Below, one piece after another: positions 33,934-39,880 of a DNA stretch of 39,880 bases. The stretch covers positions 1-39,880 of the forward strand of contig CABYLU010000007.1 in the NCBI GenBank assembly GCA_902519835.1, given 5' to 3'. The notes below the pieces were generated by a model. It was not told where the DNA came from. It made no database searches and saw only the letters and a list, made by a program, of their open reading frames with translations. The position numbers were made by a program, and so were the translations under genes. Every line of letters begins with the position of its first letter. Position 1 is the first letter of the stretch. This DNA comes from an uncultured Pelagibacteraceae bacterium. Lineage in GTDB: Bacteria; Pseudomonadota; Alphaproteobacteria; Pelagibacterales; AG-422-B15.

Positions 33934-34614
33934 ATGACAGTAAATCCACTAAACTTACATTGGGAAATAAAAGGAAATTTTTTGCTGAATTGTAACTGCG
34001 ATGTATTTTGCAATTGTCCGATGTCACTGGGAAGAGCGGTTCCAAATTCACCAAATGGTAAATGCTTTTCATGGTGGGGAATTAATATCGAAGAAGGATA
34101 CGCAGAAGAAAAGTGGTCTGGATTTAACCCTATCAAAAGAGAGTCTAAAGGAATTATGGATTTAAGTGGTTTAAATGTTGCTATTCTTTTAGAAGTTCCT
34201 GGCCCTTTAGGTTCAGGCGGTTGGACAGCAGGATTATATATTGACGAAAAAGCATCTGATGATGCAGCTGATGCGCTCGCAGTTATTTTCTCAGGCCAAG
34301 CGGGTGGGCAAACAGGTTGGTTTAGACATATGATTGCAAACTTCCTTGGCGTAAAAAGATGTTCTATATCATATAAAGAAACCGACGATGGTTGGTCGTT
34401 TACAATTCCAGAAATCTTAGATGGTCGAATTGAACATGAGCCAGGAAAAGAGAGAGGCGAAGTAGTAAAAGTATCAAACTTAAAATATTGGGTTGCGCCA
34501 GAAATAATTGTTTGCAAAGGATCAAAAAGAAGTAGGATTAGAGATCACGGCCGTAATTGGGATTTCACAGGTGGAAGTGCCGAATATTGTGCTGTTGATT
34601 GGGCCGGACCATAA
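33934..34614 (+). CDS. DUF1326 domain protein
   Basis: A 226-residue protein, no signal peptide, with the DUF1326 start WEIKGNFLLNCNCDVFCNCP; C20, C22, C26 and C28 form a CxCx3CxC cluster, and C44 follows. GLNVAILLEVPGPLGSGGWTAGLYIDE and a FSGQAGG segment are also family marks. It begins four bases after DUF2182. The function of the family is unknown; the cysteine cluster and the Met-rich partner suggest metal binding in the cytoplasm. It is followed after five bases by the dimethylglycine dehydrogenase-like gene. Confidence 0.85.
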   Translation: MTVNPLNLHWEIKGNFLLNCNCDVFCNCPMSLGRAVPNSPNGKCFSWWGINIEEGYAEEKWSGFNPIKRESKGIMDLSGLNVAILLEVPGPLGSGGWTAGLYIDEKASDDAADALAVIFSGQAGGQTGWFRHMIANFLGVKRCSISYKETDDGWSFTIPEILDGRIEHEPGKERGEVVKVSNLKYWVAPEIIVCKGSKRSRIRDHGRNWDFTGGSAEYCAVDWAGP

Positions 34615-34619
34615 TTCAT

Positions 34620-37055
34620 ATGAAAAATAAAGCTAAAGTTGTCGTCATCGGTGGCGGTGTAGTTGGAGTTAGTACGCTTTACCACCTTGCAAAAAAAGGA
34701 TGGTCTGACGTAGTTTTGTGCGAACGTAAAGAACTTACATCAGGTTCCACATGGCACGCTGCAGGTTTGATGCCTTTATTCAACATGAGTTACTCTGTTG
34801 GTCAAATCCATAAATACTCAGTTAAATTTTATCAGGAACTTGAAAAAGAAACTGGTCAAGATGTTGGTTTTAGACAAGTAAGTAATATTCGACTTGCTGA
34901 AAACCAGGATAGAATGGATGAGTATCGTCAATATGCAGGTGTTGCGGAAACAATAGGCGTTAAAGTCAATTTTTTAACTCCCGAAGAAGTTCAAAAAGTC
35001 TGGCCGCTTTGTTCAACTGAGGGCTTAGTGGGTGCTATACAGCACCCTGAGGATGGATACATACAACCCAATGATCTTACTCAAGCTCTAGCCAAAGGAG
35101 CAAGAGCGCTTGGAGCTGAAATTTATAGACAAACAGCGGTCACAGGACTTGAACAGTTACCAGATGATAGTTGGATTGTTACAACTGATAAAGGTGAGAT
35201 CAAATGTGATATTGTTGTTTCATGCTCGGGAAATTTTGTCCGGCAAACTGGAGAAATGGTTGGACTAGATATTCCCGTGATACCTGTTGAGCATCAATAT
35301 ATCGTTACTGAAGCTCATCCTAAAATTCTAGAAAGACAAAAAGAAGGCCTTCCTGAAATGGGTGTACTTAGAGGATCTGACGGCGCATGGTATATGCGTG
35401 AGGAAGCTGGTGGATTAATTCTTGGACCATATGAAAATGGTGCACCATGTTGCTATGTCAATGGACCTAGCAAAGACTGTGAGTATGAATTATTCCAAGA
35501 AGACTTAGACAGACTTGGCCCCCATATAGAGCATGCCATTCACAGAGTTCCTATTTTTGGAGAAGCAGGAATTAAGAAAGTTTATAATGGTGCTATTTGT
35601 TATACTCCAGATGGAAGCCCAATTATCGGTCCAGCATGGGATAGAAAAAATTTATATTTAAATGACGGTCATTCGTTTGGCGTAACAGCTGCTGGTGGTG
35701 CAGGCTGGCAGATCGCAGAATGGATTGTTGATGGCGAACCGACCATTGATATGCTCGGGGTTGAACCCAGAAGGTTTGGCGATTACGCATCAAAATCATA
35801 TTTAATCAAAAAAAATGAAGAGGCTTATGCTAACGTTTTCACAATCCATTATCCTGATGAAGAAAGGCCCGCAGGCCGGCCATTAAGACAAGCTCCTTGT
35901 TATGATAGGCTGAAAAATTTAGGTGCAGTTTTTGGTCAAAAGTTTGGTTGGGAGCGCGCAAACTGGTTTGCTCCTGAAGGAGTTCCTCAAGAAGACGATT
36001 GGTCATTCAGGCGATCAGCTTGGTTTGAGCACATTGCAAATGAATGTAAAAATGTAACAGAAAATGTAGGTCTTTTAGATATGACCGCATTTGCAAAATG
36101 CAGAATAAGCGGACCAGGAGCAGAAGAATTCCTAGATAATTTAGTTGCTAATAAATTGCCGAAAAAGATAGGAAGGACAAATCTCTGTCATGCTTTGAAT
36201 TCTAAAGGAGGAGTGCACTCAGAATTTACAATAATGAGAGAATCTCATGACAGTTTTTATTGTGTTTCTGCTGGAGCTTGGCAGCGGCTGGACCATGATT
36301 GGGTTAAAAAACATATGCCCGATGACAGAAGTGTAAAATTTGAAAATATTACAAATCAAATAGGGGTATTAGTTGTCGCTGGTCCGAAGTCGAGAGAGCT
36401 TCTTCAAAGGGTATCTGAGGATGATTTCACAAATGAGGGTTTCCCATGGCTATCGGGTAAAAAAGTAAAAATTGGCGCTGCAGAAACACTTGCAATAAGA
36501 GTAAATTTCGTTGGCGAATTAGGATGGGAAATCCACTCACCAATTGAAGTACAAAATCATATATTCGATACATTAATGGATGCAGGAAAAGATCTGGGTT
36601 TAAAGCCTTTTGGCATAAGAGCAATGGACTCTTTGAGAATTGAGAAATCCTACAAACTAATTGGCACAGAATTATCAATTGAATACGCAGGATATGAGTC
36701 AGGAATAGACAGGTTCATTCACCCAAACAAAGGTCAATTCATAGGCAGAGATGCATTAGTTCAGTGGAGAGAAAAAGGTTTTGAAAATTCCTTCGTAACT
36801 CTTGAAGTTCATGGTGTCAAAGATGCTGATGTGCTTGGCAATAATCCAATATATGCTGATGGCAAAGTTATTGGTCGCGCCACAGGTGGAAATTTTGGCT
36901 TTCGAGTCAATAAGTCTCTCGCTTTAGCTATGGTCAATCCAGCTCATTCAGAAGTAGGCACAAAGTTAAAGATCGATATTTTGGGAGATATGTTTGATGT
37001 AACGGTAATACCCGAAAGTCCATACGATCCTGATAATCAGAAACTTAGATCTTAG
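34620..37055 (+). CDS. Dimethylglycine/sarcosine dehydrogenase-like flavoprotein with GcvT domain
   Basis: An 811-residue protein: N-terminal DAO-type FAD domain (GGGVVGVS at 11-18, STWHAAG with H46 at the position that binds FAD covalently in DMGDH), a linking FAO_M-type region, and a C-terminal GcvT THF-binding domain (about 430-800; KCRISGPGAEEFLD, GELGWEIHSP, IRAMDSLRIEKSY). Such enzymes oxidatively demethylate dimethylglycine or sarcosine and pass formaldehyde to THF as 5,10-methylene-THF. The start at 34620 is chosen because it places the FAD motif normally. With BHMT and SoxB nearby it completes a betaine-to-glycine route. DMG versus sarcosine cannot be told by eye. Confidence 0.88.
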   Translation: MKNKAKVVVIGGGVVGVSTLYHLAKKGWSDVVLCERKELTSGSTWHAAGLMPLFNMSYSVGQIHKYSVKFYQELEKETGQDVGFRQVSNIRLAENQDRMDEYRQYAGVAETIGVKVNFLTPEEVQKVWPLCSTEGLVGAIQHPEDGYIQPNDLTQALAKGARALGAEIYRQTAVTGLEQLPDDSWIVTTDKGEIKCDIVVSCSGNFVRQTGEMVGLDIPVIPVEHQYIVTEAHPKILERQKEGLPEMGVLRGSDGAWYMREEAGGLILGPYENGAPCCYVNGPSKDCEYELFQEDLDRLGPHIEHAIHRVPIFGEAGIKKVYNGAICYTPDGSPIIGPAWDRKNLYLNDGHSFGVTAAGGAGWQIAEWIVDGEPTIDMLGVEPRRFGDYASKSYLIKKNEEAYANVFTIHYPDEERPAGRPLRQAPCYDRLKNLGAVFGQKFGWERANWFAPEGVPQEDDWSFRRSAWFEHIANECKNVTENVGLLDMTAFAKCRISGPGAEEFLDNLVANKLPKKIGRTNLCHALNSKGGVHSEFTIMRESHDSFYCVSAGAWQRLDHDWVKKHMPDDRSVKFENITNQIGVLVVAGPKSRELLQRVSEDDFTNEGFPWLSGKKVKIGAAETLAIRVNFVGELGWEIHSPIEVQNHIFDTLMDAGKDLGLKPFGIRAMDSLRIEKSYKLIGTELSIEYAGYESGIDRFIHPNKGQFIGRDALVQWREKGFENSFVTLEVHGVKDADVLGNNPIYADGKVIGRATGGNFGFRVNKSLALAMVNPAHSEVGTKLKIDILGDMFDVTVIPESPYDPDNQKLRS

Positions 37056-37067
37056 CTACTTGAAAAA

Positions 37068-38123
37068 GTGTCAGAAGCTTTAAAAGTTTACGATCAGCTC
37101 TGTAAAGATAAGCATATTGAACATAATATTAAGCAAAAAGATTTAGTTATTGAATTAGATAAATTTTTGTCAGGTTCAAGCAGAAATTTTATAAAAAAAC
37201 TATTTCGATATAATTTAAATCAAAAGAAATGCTTTTATCTATACGGGGGAGTGGGCATTGGAAAAACACTCATTATGGATTTATTCTATGATGACGTAAA
37301 TTTAAAAGAAAAACAAAGAGTCCATTTTCATGAGTTTATGATTGATATACATGATCAATTACACCAACTCAGAAATGAAAAAAATTCAAGAGATTTTATA
37401 ATTTCAAAACTTGTAAAAGGTATTAAATCGAAATCAAGTCTTATATTTTTTGATGAATTCCAGGTCACAAATATAGCTGACGCAATGATTCTAGGGCATT
37501 TATTTGAGGAGTTCTTTAAAAATAATATTTTAATTGTATTAACTTCTAATTCCAGCCCAGAAGACTTATACAAAGAAGGGCTGCAAAGAGAACTTTTTAT
37601 TCCATTTATTAATTTAATTCAAAATAACTCTCTAATTCATCATCTATCAATAGACATTGACTATAGAACAAGATCATTAAAAGAAGAAAAGAACTTTTTT
37701 TTATCAAATTCACCGGTTAGCAAGCTTAAAATAAATGATATTTTTTCTATCCATTCAAATAAAACTTTAGTCGAGGATAAAGTAATAAGTGTGAAGAAGA
37801 GAAATTTTGTTGTTAAGAATTTATCTAATAGAATAGCTCGTTTTCAATTCAATGAAATTTGTGGAGATGATAGAGGCACTGAAGACTACCTCGAGTTAAT
37901 TAAATTAATTGATAGATTAATCGTTGAAAATGTTCCAAATTTTGGAAATACAAATTCTAATCTTCAAGAAAGATTTATTAATTTAATTGATGTTCTCTAT
38001 GATAATAAAATTAAATTATATTTAAGCACAGAAAAAGAAATAAGCGATCTTGGCAGTGCATATCATTTGAAAGATAAATTTAACAGAACCATAAGCAGAC
38101 TTCTAGAAATGAAATCACAATAA
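37068..38123 (+). CDS. zapE: Cell division protein ZapE (AFG1-like ATPase)
   Basis: A 351-residue P-loop ATPase. Walker A GGVGIGKT at 60-67, Walker B LIFFDEFQVTNIADAMIL, sensor ...VLTSNSSPEDLYKEGLQRELFIPFI, and late FGNTNSNLQERFINLIDVLYDN are the ZapE/AFG1 pattern. ZapE acts on FtsZ in E. coli and its mitochondrial relative in respiratory-complex quality control. Translation begins at GTG 37068, 12 bases after the flavoprotein stop; no better ATG exists. Its role in this operon is not obvious. Confidence 0.92.
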   Translation: MSEALKVYDQLCKDKHIEHNIKQKDLVIELDKFLSGSSRNFIKKLFRYNLNQKKCFYLYGGVGIGKTLIMDLFYDDVNLKEKQRVHFHEFMIDIHDQLHQLRNEKNSRDFIISKLVKGIKSKSSLIFFDEFQVTNIADAMILGHLFEEFFKNNILIVLTSNSSPEDLYKEGLQRELFIPFINLIQNNSLIHHLSIDIDYRTRSLKEEKNFFLSNSPVSKLKINDIFSIHSNKTLVEDKVISVKKRNFVVKNLSNRIARFQFNEICGDDRGTEDYLELIKLIDRLIVENVPNFGNTNSNLQERFINLIDVLYDNKIKLYLSTEKEISDLGSAYHLKDKFNRTISRLLEMKSQ

Positions 38124-38129
38124 TTACAA

Positions 38130-39365
38130 ATGAAAATAGCAGTAATAGGAGCGGGAATAGTTGGTATTTCTTCAGCTAATTGGCTTAAGAAGTACGGTCA
38201 AGATGTGACTTTGTATGATATGAATGATCCTGGATCACAGGCAAGTTACGGCAATGCAGGAACTTATGCAAAATATGCAAATATACCAACAAATTCATCA
38301 TCCTATTTTTATTTATTTCCATATCTATTGCTAAACAAAAACAGCCCCTTATTCATTAGCCTAAAACGATTAAATGAGACATTTCCTTGGATTATTAAAT
38401 ACTTGAGCAATTGCAGAAATGAAAAAGTTAACCACACTGTTCAACATTTAACAACTTTACTGTCACATATGGATGATGGTTATGAAGATCTTTTCAACGA
38501 AGCAAATGTAGAAAATTATATTTCAAGAGAGTCTATTATGTATGGATGGTCTACAAAATTATTTTTTAATGCTGCAAAACGAGATTTTTCTAAAAGAAAA
38601 GAAACAGGCGTTAAAATAACAACTCTAAGTCGAGATGATATTTCTGATCTTGAACCTAATATTAATAATATCTTTTATAAAGGGGCCTTATTTGAAGGTA
38701 GTTATTTTGCGAAAAGTCCGATCAAGGTTAGCGAAGCATTAATGAAACTGTTTGTTAAAAAAGGAGGAAAATTCAAAAAAGAGAAAGTTATATCCATCAA
38801 AAAAACTGAAACTAATCAAATAAATATTAAAACAAACTCAGGAGAGACCCTGCACGATAGAGTCGTGATTACATCCGGAGTGTGGTCTAATGATCTGCTT
38901 AAAAATATAGGCGACAAAGTGCCACTGGAAGCTGAGAGGGGCTACCATTTGGTCAATCCAGAATTGAAGAATATCGTAAAAAGACCAATATCTTGGCAAG
39001 AACGAGGAACATATTTTACACCTATGTCTGACGGTCTAAGAACGGGTGGAATTGTTGAATTTGGAGCTTTAAATGAAACAAAAAATGAAAGAGTTCTTAA
39101 CTTTTTAAACCGAGCATTAAAGGAAGTTTTTCCCTCAGCAGACCTTCCTCAAAAAACATGGGTAGGGTTCAGGCCATCGGTGCCTGACTCTCTTCCAGTG
39201 ATTGGACAATCTCCAAAAAACCCTTATATTTATTATAATTTTGGTCATCAACATATTGGGTGGTCATTAGGTGGCATATCAGGAAAACTGGTTGCACAAC
39301 AAATTTGCGCAAACAATACAGATTTAGATTTGTCACCGTATTCTGTAAAGAGGTTTAAGTTATGA
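38130..39365 (+). CDS. DadA-like FAD-dependent amine/D-amino acid dehydrogenase
   Basis: A 411-residue DAO-family flavoprotein. FAD motif GAGIVGISSANWL at the N-terminus, SQASYGNAG (the GNAG of DadA), and FRPSVPDSLPVIGQSP, FGHQHIGWSLG near the end. It oxidises an amine to imine and passes electrons to the respiratory chain. Candidates are a D-amino acid, or an N-methyl amino acid given the neighbours. It follows zapE after six bases, and its TGA overlaps the soxB ATG (ATGA). Confidence 0.85.
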   Translation: MKIAVIGAGIVGISSANWLKKYGQDVTLYDMNDPGSQASYGNAGTYAKYANIPTNSSSYFYLFPYLLLNKNSPLFISLKRLNETFPWIIKYLSNCRNEKVNHTVQHLTTLLSHMDDGYEDLFNEANVENYISRESIMYGWSTKLFFNAAKRDFSKRKETGVKITTLSRDDISDLEPNINNIFYKGALFEGSYFAKSPIKVSEALMKLFVKKGGKFKKEKVISIKKTETNQINIKTNSGETLHDRVVITSGVWSNDLLKNIGDKVPLEAERGYHLVNPELKNIVKRPISWQERGTYFTPMSDGLRTGGIVEFGALNETKNERVLNFLNRALKEVFPSADLPQKTWVGFRPSVPDSLPVIGQSPKNPYIYYNFGHQHIGWSLGGISGKLVAQQICANNTDLDLSPYSVKRFKL

Positions 39366-39880
39366 AATACTCACTATACAATTTAGTTAAGAATTCATTT
39401 TCTTATCATGAGAATTGGGAAAAAGCATGGAGCAGTCCTGATCTTAAACCTGAATATGATGTAGTAATAGTTGGAGGCGGCGGCCATGGATTAGGAACTG
39501 CCTATTACCTAGCAAAAGAATTTGGTGTTAAAAATATTGCTGTTCTTGAGAAGGGATGGATTGGTGGGGGTAATACAGGACGTAACACAACCATAATAAG
39601 ATCTAATTACTTATGGGATGAAAGTGCAGCTCTTTATAATCATGCTGTTAATTTATGGGAAGGTCTTTCTAGTGAGCTTAATTTTAATGTAATGTTTTCA
39701 CAAAGAGGTTTATTTCACTTAGCGCACTCAGTTCATGACATGCAAGAAATCACAAGGAGAGGCTATTCTAATTATTTAAATGGTATTGACGCTGAAATTC
39801 TAAATCAGGATCAAGTTGCAAAAAAAATACCTCATATGAATGTTAATGGCAGATATCCTGTTTTAGGGGCTTTACTTCAG
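39362..39880 (+). CDS. soxB: Sarcosine oxidase beta subunit (SoxB), 5' part
   Basis: The first 173 codons of a gene that runs off the window. MKYSLYNLVKNSFSYHENWEKAW matches the start of heterotetrameric sarcosine oxidase beta; then VIVGGGGHGLGTAYYLA (FAD), GWIGGGNTGRNTTIIRSNYLWDESA and FSQRGLFHLAH, all characteristic. The complex oxidises sarcosine to glycine, with the C1 unit passed to THF. The remaining soxD, soxA and soxG genes should lie just downstream. This is the last step in betaine breakdown. Confidence 0.92.
   Translation, partial: MKYSLYNLVKNSFSYHENWEKAWSSPDLKPEYDVVIVGGGGHGLGTAYYLAKEFGVKNIAVLEKGWIGGGNTGRNTTIIRSNYLWDESAALYNHAVNLWEGLSSELNFNVMFSQRGLFHLAHSVHDMQEITRRGYSNYLNGIDAEILNQDQVAKKIPHMNVNGRYPVLGALLQ

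Noticed and set aside
33930..34517. A 195-residue minus-strand open frame opposite the DUF1326 gene
   Set aside because: It is a shadow of the well-supported DUF1326 gene on the plus strand, with no recognisable domain and no separate start signal.
1..39880. Mobile elements, prophage genes, CRISPR arrays, tandem repeats
   Set aside because: No transposase, integrase, terminal repeats, phage proteins or regularly spaced repeats were seen; all intergenic gaps are under about 260 bases.

Overview
The window reads as AT-rich, tightly packed chromosomal DNA from a free-living marine bacterium, most likely a streamlined alphaproteobacterium of the SAR11 / HIMB59 (AEGEAN-169) / SAR116 type. This placement is inference. 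It rests on low G+C (about one third by eye), very short intergenic gaps, many 1-, 4- and 8-base gene overlaps, and gene content typical of surface-ocean heterotrophs: glycine-betaine type ABC uptake, dimethylglycine and sarcosine oxidation, DMSP-demethylase-like (DmdA/GcvT-fold) proteins, formate-THF ligase, an iron alcohol dehydrogenase and DgcN/DgcA for D-glutamate. I see no phage, transposon, CRISPR, tRNA or rRNA.

Layout. 1-6.4 kb: the end of a haloalkane dehalogenase, an MFS exporter, an ICMT-like membrane methyltransferase, hisI, rpmF, the dgcN-dgcA pair (leftward), a short intergenic region with a promoter, three hairpins and a strong terminator (candidate small RNA), a 2Fe-2S ferredoxin, and a DUF1214/DUF1254 membrane pair. 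6.4-10.1 kb: a rightward run of thioredoxin-reductase-type ferredoxin-NADP reductase, a SAM methyltransferase, a close relative of animal catechol O-methyltransferase, and a Baeyer-Villiger type flavin monooxygenase. 10.1-15.7 kb: a divergent C1 cassette with fhs and an acyl-CoA synthetase going left, and a short metF and a DmdA/GcvT-fold methyltransferase going right. 15.8-19 kb: msrA (leftward), then a mandelate-racemase-family enzyme and matB-like malonyl-CoA synthetase (rightward). 19-25.2 kb: a leftward operon of ProV-type ATPase, iron alcohol dehydrogenase, amidase, beta-lactamase-fold serine hydrolase, VOC protein and membrane-anchored alpha/beta hydrolase. 25.3-28.6 kb: a fused double ProW permease and ProX binding protein. 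28.6-39.9 kb: an EamA permease, a betaine-homocysteine methyltransferase-like gene (leftward), then a long rightward run: DmdA-type demethylase, a copper-handling set (SCO1, small lipoprotein, PCuAC, Met-rich DUF2182, DUF1326), a dimethylglycine dehydrogenase-like flavoprotein, zapE, a DadA-like oxidase, and the start of sarcosine oxidase beta subunit.

How it fits together (inference). The ABC system imports methylated osmolytes. Methyl groups leave through BHMT, DmdA-type and DMGDH/sarcosine enzymes onto homocysteine or tetrahydrofolate, and the THF-bound C1 units can be oxidised through MetF and Fhs for energy. The second GcvT-fold methyltransferase beside metF and fhs has an altered pocket and probably a different methyl donor. 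The copper set within the same rightward run suggests coupling to cytochrome oxidase maturation or copper handling. The least explained parts are the three-hairpin RNA near 4.8 kb, the copper cassette, the DmdA paralogue at 14.4-15.7 kb and the amidase/serine-hydrolase operon attached to the osmolyte transporter.
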